64,000 nucleotides of DNA from Streptococcus acidominimus (GTDB taxonomy: Bacteria; Bacillota; Bacilli; Lactobacillales; Streptococcaceae). Of the stretch, positions 37,338 through 47,787 are shown in pieces. Made by a program: the position numbers and the translations under genes. The notes beneath the pieces are model-generated. The model saw only the letters and a program-made list of their open reading frames with translations, did not search any database and was not told where the DNA came from. Positions within the stretch are counted from its first letter, which is position 1; every line of letters begins with the position of its first letter. Location of the stretch: NCBI RefSeq assembly GCF_001921825.1, contig NZ_MSJL01000002.1, positions 1 to 64,000 of the forward strand, read 5' to 3'.

Positions 37338-38558
37338 ATGAAAAGAGTTCCGTTCAGCCTATTAACCTTGCTATCAGTAGCCCTGCTATCAGCCTGCTCA
37401 ACCCCAAAGACCAGTGATCAGTTGGATCATTTTCTAGCAGAGGCTTCTCAGGAAAAGAAGTAGCTTGAGGCTGAATTGGAAAGTTTAAAAGAAGAAGTCC
37501 AAAAAAATTTTTACTACCAACAATTAGCTACGGAAAAGGAGCGCCGTATCTATCTGCAATTTGTAAATGGCTTAAAAAAACGAACACAAGTCATTGATAT
37601 AGACTTGGCTAACGAGGAGAATTATGTCCAAGTTTATTTATCTGTTGCCTATGATTACCCAGAATTTTATTGGCTAACGGATGAAGAAGCTATGGCGGAT
37701 GGGATTGATTTCCTGGATTTGGAAGAACCGACTTATCCCTTTGACCTATCTCCAGTGAACAATCAATTAGAAAAACAGGTGACGAGTATACTAGAACAAG
37801 CACCGACTGGGTCAGACTATGAAAAGGTCAAATATTTTTATGAAGCGATTATCAAGCAAACAGAATATGATATAGAAGCTTTCAAAAGCAGGAATCCTAG
37901 TTGGAGAAGCCAAGGTATTCTTAGCGTTTTATTAGATAAAAAATCGGTATGTGCAGGTTATAGCAGAACCTTTCAGTATCTCTGTAAAAAAGCGGGAATT
38001 GATTGTATCTATGTATCTGGTGTTGCAAAAGGTAGTTCCGGAGAAGAGATCGGTCACGCATGGAATTTGGTCAAGATCAATGACCAATATTACGGCGTTG
38101 ATACAACGTGGGGAGATCCTGTTTTTGACCAAGCGATGGGGAGCGAAATCTACACCGACATTTCCTACGATTACCTATGTGTTCCAAGTGAAATGCTAGA
38201 AAGAAGCAGGGTGGCTGATAAAAGCTTGCTCAAGTATTGGGGAAGGGATTCGTATCCTAAAACGCAGGAGTTAAGCTATCCCAGCTATACTGATAATTCA
38301 TTGAACTACTATGTTCAAAAGGGCGTTTATTTTACGAATTTTGATGAAGGAGCCATTCTACAATCAATCACTGAACAAAGATTACAAGGCGCTGATAAAA
38401 TTCTACTCCAATTTGCAAATGGAGAGGCCATGCAACAAATGATTGCACTGGCATCAACAGAAAATAATGCTATTTTTCAAGCTTTGGGTGAGGTGAATAA
38501 CTATCAATATGTTTATAATGAACAAACTTGTACTTTTGAAGTAACCTCCTGGTCTTAG
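37338..38558 (+). pseudogene. Transglutaminase-like lipoprotein gene with one in-frame amber stop
   Basis: From ATG 37338 (GGAGTG upstream) the frame reads a lipoprotein signal, LLSVALLSACST, with its cysteine at residue 20. TAG at 37461-37463 (codon 42) interrupts it, but the same frame then stays open to 38558. Joined, the protein has about 406 residues. The C-terminal part is a transglutaminase-like domain with Cys205 (KSVCAGYS), His240 (GHAWN) and Asp255 (GVDTTWGDP), the expected catalytic triad. The rest of the gene is undamaged, so the stop is recent, is suppressed, or is an error. A TTG at 37476 could start a cytoplasmic fragment, but it lacks a good ribosome-binding site. Related proteins act at the cell surface; substrate unknown. 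Confidence 0.85.
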
Positions 38559-38659
38559 AAAATCCACTTGGTAAGGCCGTCTGATTTCTGTGATCGTGGC
38601 TATACATGAACTAGCATTTCTATTATTTGACAACTATAAGTCAATCTCTATCATGCAAG

Positions 38660-38688
38660 AGCAACGGTTTGATGCCGTTGCTTTTTTT
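38660..38688 (+). terminator. Terminator between the lipoprotein gene and the adhesin
   Basis: AGCAACGG, seven-base loop, CCGTTGCT and TTTTTTT. Confidence 0.9.
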
Positions 38689-38778
38689 CGTGAGATTGGG
38701 AAGAAATTTGTCCAAGATTCTATGATTATAGCAAGAAAATTAACTAGAAAAAATAATTTAAAAACTCAAAGAAAATAC

Positions 38779-38808
38779 TTGACAAAATCGAACGGGGGGG
38801 GGTAGAAT
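38779..38808 (+). promoter_or_regulatory. Adhesin promoter with a G9 tract in the spacer
   Basis: Consensus -35 TTGACA (38779-38784) and TAGAAT (38803-38808) enclose an 18-base spacer that includes nine consecutive G (38794-38802). Gain or loss of a G by slipped-strand mispairing would change the spacer to 17 or 19 and so promoter strength. It leaves a leader of about 190 bases before the start at 39004; that leader contains no other gene. Confidence 0.75.
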
Positions 38809-39003
38809 ATGTGTAGACTATGCGTCTGCTTCATCTTTTAGGAAAGCCAAAGGTCTTGTTGGAATCCTCCCTCGTCTAGGAAAGGCTTGTGGGTATTTTC
38901 TCGCTATTACCTAAGGAAAGAGGATATTCTGGTCGCATTTGGCTTGATCGAAAGAATACAAGCATGACGAATAGTGGATTACAATTCAAAGGAGTACAGT
39001 AAA

Positions 39004-42000
39004 TTGAAAAGTAGACAGAAAATGGACTGGTATCGTCTAGGACAACGTTTCTCTATTCGGACCTATCATGTCGGAGCCGTGAGTGTCCTCTTGGGTAGCC
39101 TTCTTCTGGGAAGTCCCATTGTTCAGGCAGAGGAAAATGTTTCCCTAGATAGTCAGCCCGCAGAGACAGTGGTAGAGGAAGTGGCGAAAGCAGAGGAGAC
39201 CGTCCTTGTTCCAGCTTCTACCGAAGCAAGTGTGACACCAGCAGAAGCCCCTTCTACCGATACAGCAGTAGCAGATGACCTAGAGAAAGCAAGCCTAGAA
39301 ATTCAAGAGGTTGCCAAAGCAACCGCAGTTGATACAGCGGTAACAGAAGAAAAACCAGTTGCAACATCAGAAACAACCGCAGTTGAAGCAAGCCCACAAG
39401 AAGATAAGCCTGCGCTTACAGTAAAGGAGCCAACAAAAGTTCCAGTGGGGAATGTGAATGCTCTAACAGAAAATGAAAAAGCAGAAGTAAGAGCCAATGT
39501 CTTAGCAGTTAATGAAACTGCAACAGATGTGGTGGTTGCAGATAATGGTCAAGTGACCCTTTACTTTGGTGAGAAAACAGCGACGCTAGCTTCCAGCCAA
39601 GTTGTAAAACAAAAACCGGTAGCAAGCAGACGAGTATTGCGATCGGCTGATACTGAAACAAGCCCAACTAAGACCTATATTCCAGTAACAATAGGAAATG
39701 AAGAATTTTCCCAATATTTAACTATTATTAGACACGATAGAAATACTGGTGAAGAGGTATCTCTAACAAATGAGGGTAAAGAGGTTATCTTAATTCCAGA
39801 TAATACCTATTATACAGAAGCACGGGTTAATTATAAGGATAAAGTTAGTCTATTACATGATTTTAGTTTTGATGCGGATGTTTACATAGGGGATAAATTT
39901 GATGGTATAACTAGAGGTGATATGTTAGCTTTCTCCTTTTCAGATGAGGAAAATCCTTCTAGTAAGAATATCTTAAGATTTGAGATATTAAGTTGGCATA
40001 GTGGTAGAAGCTATGTGGACGGCCCACATCTTTACCCAATTGGTAGAATACATAAACTGGTAAGTGGTGCATATACAGATGTTTCATCAGAAAGAAATAC
40101 ATCAGCGATGCCAGAAACAGATTCTTCTTGGAAAGAGATCGATAAAAATTTGGTCACAGCTAAGTATGCTAATTTGCTTGTAAGGTATTCAGCTAATGAT
40201 AAAATGATGCATATTACTTTTGCAGATAAAGAGTGGCATTATAGTATCGCTGATCTTGTTGAGGCCAATACAAATCCAGAGAAAGAGTTTGATATTAAAT
40301 TGGATGCAATGACCGGCTTTGCATTCAATGAACATAAATTCAAATTTAATCGCTCTAGTTTCTCTGTAGGCATTCATATTCCTGTTATTCCGATTGTGAG
40401 TGTACAAAATGCAGCAGGTACACAAAATAATATCGTTATTGTACGCGGCGAGCCAAATGCTACAATTAAGCTTTATCAAAATGGACAAGAAATTGGTCAA
40501 GCTCCATCTGATGAAAATGGTGTAGCCCACATCCATCCGACTACACCTTTGTTAGAAAAACCAATCACAGCACGTTCTTCCAAGGTTGTGAATGGTGCTG
40601 AGGTCTTATCTGATGAAAGTAATGCAGTTATCCCCTTCCAGTTACGTGACCCTGAAAAAGTTCTGGTCGATAATCCCCAGCAATTAAGTCCTACTGAGAA
40701 AGCAAAGATTGAGCAGGCTATTCAAGAAGCGAATCCAACCGTTCCTATTCAAAGTGTGGCAGTCAGTGACACGGGAGAAGCAACACTTACCTATACTGAT
40801 GGGACAACATCTCCAGTTGTGAATTATGGACCAGACAAAACAATCGCACAAAAAGATAGTGCCAAATATAATCCAACAGCTAGCGCAGGCGAAGCTATTA
40901 TTGATGGCTCAGATACACCAAATAGTCCATTAAGTCCAGCCGACCAAGAAGTTGTAAAAGGCAAAGTCGATACAACAGGTTTACCACAAGGTACAAGGTT
41001 AGAACCAGCAGGTACAGTTGGTGGCACTGCAGATAATCCCGTCGTTCCAGTAACGGTACGTTATCCGGACGGAACAACTGATACAGTTGATGTGCCTGTA
41101 AAACAAAAGGATAATGCCAAATATGATCCAGTTGTTGGTCAGGTAACGAAACCAGAAACAGACCCAGTGACAGCTCAAGATGTGACGAATCAAGTTACTG
41201 CGCCAAATGGTACCCAATTGACGGATAAACAGGTCAAGGGCGACCTTCCAACAACGGTGGGTACGCATAACGTTCCTGTTGAGGTCACCTACCCAGATGG
41301 CACTAAGGAAATTGTGAACGTTCCTGTTGAAATCACAGACGTAGCGGACAAAGACCAGTTCGATCCAATCGTTGGTAAGGTTACCAAGCCAGAAACTGAT
41401 CCTGTAACAGCTCAAGATGTAACGGGTCAAGTCACAGCACCAAACGGTACTCAACTGACGGATAAACAGGTTAAGGGTGACCTTCCAACAATGGTGGGTA
41501 CCCATAACGTTCCAGTCGAAGTTACCTACCCAGATGGCACCAAGGAAATCGTAAATGTTCCGGTTGAAATCACAGACGTAGCGGATAAAGACCAGTTTGA
41601 TCCAATCGTTGGCAAGGTAACGAAACCGGAAACTGACCCTGTCACTCCGCAAGATGTGACTGACCAAGTCACCGCGCCAAATGGTACGCAATTGACGGAT
41701 AAACAGGTCAAGGGCGACCTTCCAACAACGGTAGGTACCCACAACGTTCCCGTTGAGGTCACCTATCCAGATGGCACCAAGGAAATCGTGAATGTTCCGG
41801 TTGAAATCACTAAGGGTGCGGATAATGCAACGAATGAACCACAATTGAAACCAGATGCACCGAATACTCCAGCTGTTTCCGCAGGCAAAGCCTTGATTGA
41901 TGGTTCCGATACCCCAGAAAGTCCGCTAAGTCCAGCAGACCAAGAAGCTGTTAAGGATAAAGTGGATACCAGCAACTTGCCAACAGGTACAACCGTAACC

Positions 42001-45000
42001 CCAGCCGATAAGGTAAGCGGTACTCCCGACAATCCAGTTGTTGAAGTGACTGTCACTTATCCAGATGGAACAACCGATACAATTAACGTTCCTGTTAAGC
42101 AAAAGGACAGCGCAATCAATGAGACAAGTGTCAAAGCTGACGAGCCAAACACACCAGCAGTTTCTGCAGGTAAAGCCTTGATTGACGGTTCTGACACTCC
42201 AGAAAGTCCGCTAAGTCCAGCCGACCAAGAAACTGTTAAGGATAAGGTGGATACCAGCAACCTACCAGCAGGTACCACAGTTACTCCAGCCGATAAGGTA
42301 AGCGGAACTCCAGAAAATCCAGTTGTTGAAGTAACTGTCACTTATCCAGACGGCACAACCGATACAATTGAAGTTCCTGTTAAACAAAAGGATAGCGCAG
42401 TTAATGAGCCAAGCGTCAAAGCTGACGAACCAAACACACCAACTGTTTCCGCAGGTAAAGCCTTGATTGATGGTTCAGATACACCAGAAAGCCCATTGAG
42501 TGACGCAGATAAGGCAGTTGTTGCGGACAAAGTGGACACCAGCAACTTGCCAGCGGGTACAACAGTAACCCCAGCCGATAAGGTAAGCGGAACTCCAGAA
42601 AATCCAGTTGTTGAAGTAACTGTAACCTATCCTGATGGCACCACTGATACAATTGCAGTTCCAGTTAAGCAAAAGGACAGCGCAACTAATGAGCCAACGG
42701 TTAAACCAGATGAGGCAAATACTCCAACTGTTTCCGCAGGCAAAGCCTTGATTGATGGTTCCGACACGCCAAACAGCCCATTGACTGACGCGGATAAAGA
42801 AGCGGTTAAGGACAAGGTAGACACCAGCAACTTGCCAGCGGGTACAACAGTAACCCCAGCCGATAAGGTAACAGGAACTCCCGACAATCCAGTCGTTGAA
42901 GTAACGGTAACCTACCCAGACAGAACAACCGATACAATTAACGTTCCTGTTAAGCAAAAGGACAGCGCAAGCAATGAGCCAACGGTTAAACCAGATGAGG
43001 CAAACACACCAACTGTTTCTGCAGGCAAAGCCTTGATTGATGGTTCCGATACGCCAGAAAGTCCATTGTCAGACGCAGATAAGGCTCTTGTAGCGGATAA
43101 AGTAGACACTAGCAAGTTGCCAGAAGGCACAGTTGTTACTCCAGCAGATAAGGTAGGTGGCACAGCCGACAACCCAGTAGTTCCCGTAACGGTTACTTAT
43201 CCAGACGGTACGACCGATACCATTGACGTTCCTGTTAAGCAAAAGGACAGCGCAACTAATGAGCCAACGGTTAAACCAGATGAGGCAAATACTCCAACTG
43301 TTTCCGCAGGCAAAGCCTTGATTGATGGTTTCGATACGCCAGAAAGCCCATTGAGTGACGCGGATAAGGCAGTTGTTGCGGATAAAGTTGATACCAGCAA
43401 TTTACCACAAGGAACAGTTGTTACCCCAGCGGATAAAGTGTCCGGTACTCCCGACAACCCAGTCGTTGAAGTAACTGTCACCTACCCAGACGGCACTACT
43501 GACATAATCGAAGTCCCAGTTAAGCAAAAGGACAGCGCAACTAATGAGCCAAGTGTCAAAGCTGACGAGCCAAACACACCAGCTATTTCTGCAGGCAAAG
43601 CCTTAATTGATGGTTCCGACACGCCAAACAGCCCATTGACTGACGCGGATAAAGAAGCGGTTAAGGACAAGGTAGACACTAGCAAGCTACCAGATGGAAC
43701 TACTGTAACTCCAGCCGACAAGGTAACAGGTACCCCAGACAATCCAGTCGTTGAAGTAACTGTCACCTACCCAGATGGAACAACTGATACAATCGAAGTT
43801 CCAGTTAAACAAAAGGACAGCGCAACTAATGAGCCAAGCGTCAAACCAGATGAGATAAACACACCAACTGTTTCTGCAGGCAAAGCCTTAATTGATGGTT
43901 CCGACAAGCCAAACAGCCCATTAAGTCCAGCTGACCAAGAAGCTGTTAAGGATAAGGTAGACACTAGCAAGCTACCAGATGGAACTACTGTAACTCCAGC
44001 CGACAAGGTAACAGGTACCCCAGACAACCCAGTCGTTGAAGTAACGGTAACCTACCCAGACGGAACCACTGATACAGTGAATATCCCTGTGAAGCAGAAA
44101 GACAGCGCAAGCAATGAGCCAACTGTGAAGCCAGATGAAACTGGCACCCCAGAAGTTTCCGCCGGTAAAGCCTTGATTGATGGTTCCGATACACCAGAAA
44201 GTCCGCTAAGTCCAGCTGACCAAGAAGCGGTTAAGGATAAGGTGGATACCAGCAACCTACCAGCAGGTACCACAGTTACTCCAGCCGATAAGGTAACAGG
44301 AACACCAGAAAATCCAGTCGTTGAAGTGACTGTCACTTATCCAGATGGCACAACCGATACAATTAACGTTCCTGTTAAGCAAAAGGACAGCGCAACTAAT
44401 GAGCCAAGCGTAAAAGCTGATGAGCCAAATACACCCGCTATTTCCGCCGGTAAAGCCTTGATTGACGGTTCAGACGCTCCAGAAAGTCCGTTAAGTCCAG
44501 CTGACCAAGAAGCAGTTAAGGACAAGGTAGACACTAGCAAGCTACCAGATGGCACAACCCTAACTCCAGCTGATAAGGTATCAGGCACGGAGGACAGTCC
44601 AGTAGTTTCCGTAACAGTTACTTATCCAGACGGCACCACTGATACAATTGCAGTTCCAGTTAAGCAAAAGGATAGCGCAACTAATGAGCCAACGGTTAAA
44701 CCAGATGGGGCAAACACACCAGCAGTTTCTGCAGGTAAAGCCTTGATTGACGGTTCTGACACTCCAGAAAGTCCGCTAAGTCCAGCCGACCAAGAAACTG
44801 TTAAGGATAAGGTGGATACCAGCAACTTGCCAGCGGGTACAACAGTAACCCCAGCTGATAAGGTAACAGGAACACCAGAAAATCCAATTGTTGAAGTAAC
44901 TGTCACCTACCCAGACGGCACTACTGACACAATTGAAGTCCCTGTTAAGCAAAAGGACAGCGCCACCAATGAGCCAACGGTTAAACCAGATGAGGCAAAT

Positions 45001-47367
45001 ACTCCAACTGTTTCCGCAGGCAAAGCCTTGATTGACGGTTCAGATGTACCAGAAAGTCCACTAAGTCCAGCTGACCAAGAAGCGGTTAAGGATAAGGTGG
45101 ACACTAGCAACTTGCCAGCGGGTACTACTGTAACCCCAGCTGATAAGGTAAGCGGAACACCAGAAAATCCAGTTGTTGAAGTAACTGTCACCTATCCAGA
45201 TGGCACAACCGATACAGTGAATATCCCTGTGAAGCAGAAAGACAGTGCAAGCAATGAGCCAAGTGTCAAAGCTGACGAGCCAAACACACCAGCTATTTCT
45301 GCAGGCAAAGCCTTGATTGATGGTTCAGATAAGCCAAACAGCCCATTGACTGACGCGGATAAAGAAGCGGTTAAGGACAAGGTAGACACTAGCAAGCTAC
45401 CAGATGGAACTACTGTAACCCCAGCTGATAAGGTAACAGGTACACCAGACAACCCAGCCGTTGAAGTAACTGTAACCTACCCAGATGGCACAACCGATAC
45501 AGTGAATATCCCTGTGAAGCAGAAAGACAGTGCAAGCAATGAGCCAACGGTCAAACCAGATGCGGACGGCACACCAGAAATCTCTGCAGGTAAAGCCTTG
45601 ATTGACGGTTCAGGTAAGCCAAACAGCCCATTGACTGACGCGGATAAAGAAGCGGTTAAGGACAAGGTGGACACTAGCAACCTGCCAGCGGGTACAACTG
45701 TAACTCCAGCCGATAAGGTAAGCGGAACTCCAGAAAATCCAGTTGTTGAAGTAACAGTTACCTATCCAGACGGCACCACTGATACAATTGCAGTTCCTGT
45801 TAAGCAAAAGGACAGCGCAAGCAATGAGCCAACGGTCAAACCAGATGCGGATGGCACCCCAGAAATCTCTGCAGGTAAAGTTCTCATTGACGGTTCCGAT
45901 ACACCAGAAAGTCCACTAAGTCCAGCTGACCAAGAAGCTGTAAAAGACAAGGTAGACACTAACAACTTACCAGAAGGAACAGTTGTTACTCCAGCTGATA
46001 AAGTTACAGGAACAGAGGCTAATCCAGTTGTTGAAGTGACCGTAACCTATCCAGACGGCACCACTGACACAATCGAAGTTCCTGTTAAGCAAAAGGACAG
46101 CGCAAGCAATGAGCCAGCGGTTAAACCAGATGAGGCAAACACACCAGCTATTTCCGCGGGCAAAGCCTTGATTGACGGTTCAGACACCCCAGAAAGCCCA
46201 TTGAGTGACACAGATAAGGCAGTTGTTGCAGACAAAGTGGATACTAGCAACTTACCAGAGGGTACAATAGTTACTCCAGCAGATAAGGTAAGCGGTACAC
46301 CAGACAACCCAGTCGTTGAAGTAACGGTAACCTACCCAGATGGCACAACCGATACAGTGAATATCCCTGTGAAGCAGAAAGACAGTGCAAGCAATGAGCC
46401 AACGGTCAAACCAGATGCGGACGGCACACCAGAAATCTCTGCAGGTAAAGCCTTGATTGATGGTTCAGATAAGCCAAACAGCCCATTGACTGACGCGGAT
46501 AAAGAAGCGGTTAAGGACAAGGTAGACACTAGCAAGCTACCAGATGGAACTACTGTAACCCTAGCTGATAAGGTAACAGGTACACCAGACAACCCAGTCG
46601 TTGAAGTAACGGTAACCTACCCAGATGGCACAACCGATACAGTGAATATCCCTGTGAAGCAGAAAGACAGTGCAAGCAATGAGCCAACGGTCAAACCAGA
46701 TGCGGACGGCACACCAGAAATCTCTGCAGGTAAAGCCTTGATTGATGGTTCAGATACACCAGAAAGTCCATTGAGTGACGCGGATAAGGCAGTTGTTACA
46801 GATAAAGTGGATACCAGCAACTTACCACAAGGAACAGTTGTTACTCCAGCGGATAAAGTGTCCGGTACTCCAGACAACCCAGTTGTCCAAGTGACGGTGA
46901 CTTATCCAGACGGCACAACCGATATAATTGAAGTTCCAGTTAAGCAAAAGGACAGCATGGTCTATCAACCGCAGTTACCATCTGTGACGGAAGTTGGCAA
47001 TGTCAACCAACTTACCGATCAGGAGAAAGAACAGGTCAAAGAAGCCTTTGAGAAAGCAAATCCACAGCTACCTGCTGGTACGAAAATCTTTGTTTCAGAC
47101 AAGGGCAGTCTAGCAGTCATCTTCCCAGATGGTTCTGGCTTTGAGATTGATGGAGCCTATATCGTTAGAGGCAAGAACACTCCAGCCCCTCAAGCAGGAG
47201 AAGTGAAACCAGTATCTCTAGCAGGACAAGACCAAATCAGAAAACAAGCTCAACTACCAAACACTGGTGAAAGCAGTGTCGCAGGAACTCAAGTGGCAGG
47301 TCTACTTACAGTCTTGGGAACATCCTTATTCTGGTTGATGAGTAAAGGTCGAAAAGAAGAAGAATAG
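39004..47367 (+). CDS. Giant LPxTG cell-wall adhesin with Rib-like repeats
   Basis: About 2787 residues. I choose TTG 39004: AAAGGAG ends nine bases before it, while the GTG at 38974 has no site. The signal has a YSIRK-like motif (RFSIRTYHVGAVSVLLG). Residues 45-210 are rich in A, E, T and V. About 215-470 form a non-repetitive region with FDFSFDADVYIGD-like strands and GDMLAFSFSDEE, possibly an L-type-lectin-like ligand domain (uncertain). From about 618 come Rib-like domains: one long, three 79-residue units (703-939) and eighteen 95-residue units (940-2649) ending YPDGTTDTI.VPVKQKDSA. LPNTG at about 2751, a hydrophobic helix and KGRKEEE form the sorting signal for sortase A, whose gene starts at 63779. 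Confidence 0.93.
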   Translation: MKSRQKMDWYRLGQRFSIRTYHVGAVSVLLGSLLLGSPIVQAEENVSLDSQPAETVVEEVAKAEETVLVPASTEASVTPAEAPSTDTAVADDLEKASLEIQEVAKATAVDTAVTEEKPVATSETTAVEASPQEDKPALTVKEPTKVPVGNVNALTENEKAEVRANVLAVNETATDVVVADNGQVTLYFGEKTATLASSQVVKQKPVASRRVLRSADTETSPTKTYIPVTIGNEEFSQYLTIIRHDRNTGEEVSLTNEGKEVILIPDNTYYTEARVNYKDKVSLLHDFSFDADVYIGDKFDGITRGDMLAFSFSDEENPSSKNILRFEILSWHSGRSYVDGPHLYPIGRIHKLVSGAYTDVSSERNTSAMPETDSSWKEIDKNLVTAKYANLLVRYSANDKMMHITFADKEWHYSIADLVEANTNPEKEFDIKLDAMTGFAFNEHKFKFNRSSFSVGIHIPVIPIVSVQNAAGTQNNIVIVRGEPNATIKLYQNGQEIGQAPSDENGVAHIHPTTPLLEKPITARSSKVVNGAEVLSDESNAVIPFQLRDPEKVLVDNPQQLSPTEKAKIEQAIQEANPTVPIQSVAVSDTGEATLTYTDGTTSPVVNYGPDKTIAQKDSAKYNPTASAGEAIIDGSDTPNSPLSPADQEVVKGKVDTTGLPQGTRLEPAGTVGGTADNPVVPVTVRYPDGTTDTVDVPVKQKDNAKYDPVVGQVTKPETDPVTAQDVTNQVTAPNGTQLTDKQVKGDLPTTVGTHNVPVEVTYPDGTKEIVNVPVEITDVADKDQFDPIVGKVTKPETDPVTAQDVTGQVTAPNGTQLTDKQVKGDLPTMVGTHNVPVEVTYPDGTKEIVNVPVEITDVADKDQFDPIVGKVTKPETDPVTPQDVTDQVTAPNGTQLTDKQVKGDLPTTVGTHNVPVEVTYPDGTKEIVNVPVEITKGADNATNEPQLKPDAPNTPAVSAGKALIDGSDTPESPLSPADQEAVKDKVDTSNLPTGTTVTPADKVSGTPDNPVVEVTVTYPDGTTDTINVPVKQKDSAINETSVKADEPNTPAVSAGKALIDGSDTPESPLSPADQETVKDKVDTSNLPAGTTVTPADKVSGTPENPVVEVTVTYPDGTTDTIEVPVKQKDSAVNEPSVKADEPNTPTVSAGKALIDGSDTPESPLSDADKAVVADKVDTSNLPAGTTVTPADKVSGTPENPVVEVTVTYPDGTTDTIAVPVKQKDSATNEPTVKPDEANTPTVSAGKALIDGSDTPNSPLTDADKEAVKDKVDTSNLPAGTTVTPADKVTGTPDNPVVEVTVTYPDRTTDTINVPVKQKDSASNEPTVKPDEANTPTVSAGKALIDGSDTPESPLSDADKALVADKVDTSKLPEGTVVTPADKVGGTADNPVVPVTVTYPDGTTDTIDVPVKQKDSATNEPTVKPDEANTPTVSAGKALIDGFDTPESPLSDADKAVVADKVDTSNLPQGTVVTPADKVSGTPDNPVVEVTVTYPDGTTDIIEVPVKQKDSATNEPSVKADEPNTPAISAGKALIDGSDTPNSPLTDADKEAVKDKVDTSKLPDGTTVTPADKVTGTPDNPVVEVTVTYPDGTTDTIEVPVKQKDSATNEPSVKPDEINTPTVSAGKALIDGSDKPNSPLSPADQEAVKDKVDTSKLPDGTTVTPADKVTGTPDNPVVEVTVTYPDGTTDTVNIPVKQKDSASNEPTVKPDETGTPEVSAGKALIDGSDTPESPLSPADQEAVKDKVDTSNLPAGTTVTPADKVTGTPENPVVEVTVTYPDGTTDTINVPVKQKDSATNEPSVKADEPNTPAISAGKALIDGSDAPESPLSPADQEAVKDKVDTSKLPDGTTLTPADKVSGTEDSPVVSVTVTYPDGTTDTIAVPVKQKDSATNEPTVKPDGANTPAVSAGKALIDGSDTPESPLSPADQETVKDKVDTSNLPAGTTVTPADKVTGTPENPIVEVTVTYPDGTTDTIEVPVKQKDSATNEPTVKPDEANTPTVSAGKALIDGSDVPESPLSPADQEAVKDKVDTSNLPAGTTVTPADKVSGTPENPVVEVTVTYPDGTTDTVNIPVKQKDSASNEPSVKADEPNTPAISAGKALIDGSDKPNSPLTDADKEAVKDKVDTSKLPDGTTVTPADKVTGTPDNPAVEVTVTYPDGTTDTVNIPVKQKDSASNEPTVKPDADGTPEISAGKALIDGSGKPNSPLTDADKEAVKDKVDTSNLPAGTTVTPADKVSGTPENPVVEVTVTYPDGTTDTIAVPVKQKDSASNEPTVKPDADGTPEISAGKVLIDGSDTPESPLSPADQEAVKDKVDTNNLPEGTVVTPADKVTGTEANPVVEVTVTYPDGTTDTIEVPVKQKDSASNEPAVKPDEANTPAISAGKALIDGSDTPESPLSDTDKAVVADKVDTSNLPEGTIVTPADKVSGTPDNPVVEVTVTYPDGTTDTVNIPVKQKDSASNEPTVKPDADGTPEISAGKALIDGSDKPNSPLTDADKEAVKDKVDTSKLPDGTTVTLADKVTGTPDNPVVEVTVTYPDGTTDTVNIPVKQKDSASNEPTVKPDADGTPEISAGKALIDGSDTPESPLSDADKAVVTDKVDTSNLPQGTVVTPADKVSGTPDNPVVQVTVTYPDGTTDIIEVPVKQKDSMVYQPQLPSVTEVGNVNQLTDQEKEQVKEAFEKANPQLPAGTKIFVSDKGSLAVIFPDGSGFEIDGAYIVRGKNTPAPQAGEVKPVSLAGQDQIRKQAQLPNTGESSVAGTQVAGLLTVLGTSLFWLMSKGRKEEE
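41110..46950 (+). repeat. Tandem Rib-domain repeats: 3 x 237 bp then 18 x 285 bp
   Basis: The first three units (41110-41820) encode 79 residues with TKPETDPVT and LTDKQVKGDLPT. The next eighteen (41821-46950) encode 95 residues built on VSAGKALIDGSD, ADKVxGT and PVVEVTVTYPDGTTD. Units differ by shared patches (for example SPLSPADQEAVKDK versus SPLSDADKAVVADK), showing mosaic exchange. Copy number is probably variable and short reads may misassemble it. Confidence 0.92.
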
Positions 47368-47437
47368 GTATGAGCTAAAATGACATATCTATTGGCTAGA
47401 GAATCTTTTCAAACTTTAGAATAGAGAGGTATTCTAA

Positions 47438-47611
47438 ATGAAAAAACGATTGCTTATCAATTACTATGGACAGCGACGCTTTACTTGTAAACAGTGTAGC
47501 CAAACAGTCATTACCGTAGCAGGCGTTTTAGATAAACGAACCAAGTTTTGTAGCTACCTGTGTTCGAGACGCTATTGGCGCCATGCTAGCAAGTATCGCA
47601 AAATGCAGTAG
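47438..47611 (+). CDS. 57-residue zinc-finger-like protein
   Basis: ATG 47438 follows AGAGAGG at a good distance and the frame runs to TAG 47609-47611. The sequence has CKQC near residue 17 and CSYLC near 38, a four-cysteine zinc-binding pattern, in a strongly basic protein (RRYWRHASKYRK near the end). It lies 70 bases after the adhesin with no terminator between them, so it is probably cotranscribed. I recognise no family. It could bind nucleic acid, or be the remnant of a larger protein. Confidence 0.6.
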   Translation: MKKRLLINYYGQRRFTCKQCSQTVITVAGVLDKRTKFCSYLCSRRYWRHASKYRKMQ

Positions 47612-47636
47612 GGTTTCTACGAATAGCAGCAAACAT

Positions 47637-47667
47637 AAGAGGTTGGGATAAAAATCCCAACCTCTTT
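47637..47667 (+). terminator. Terminator after the adhesin unit
   Basis: AAGAGGTTGGGAT and ATCCCAACCTCTT around a short A-rich loop. Confidence 0.85.
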
Positions 47668-47787
47668 AAAGTGAGGAGAAGTAGCTTCCCTCTTGAGCAT
47701 ATATGCACTTATTTTTTACGAATATCCAGACTGAAAAATAGGAATTTTCTGACTTTCCTCATAATTACAAAAAATCTATGATAACGG

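Noticed and set aside
41763-46877. Series of antisense open frames, one per 285-bp repeat
   Set aside because: They are shadows of the adhesin repeats, recur with the same period, and have no ribosome-binding sites; the + strand frame carries the LPxTG protein.
41110-46950. CRISPR-like periodic repeats
   Set aside because: Units are 237 or 285 bp, contiguous and protein-coding, without spacers; no cas genes in the window.
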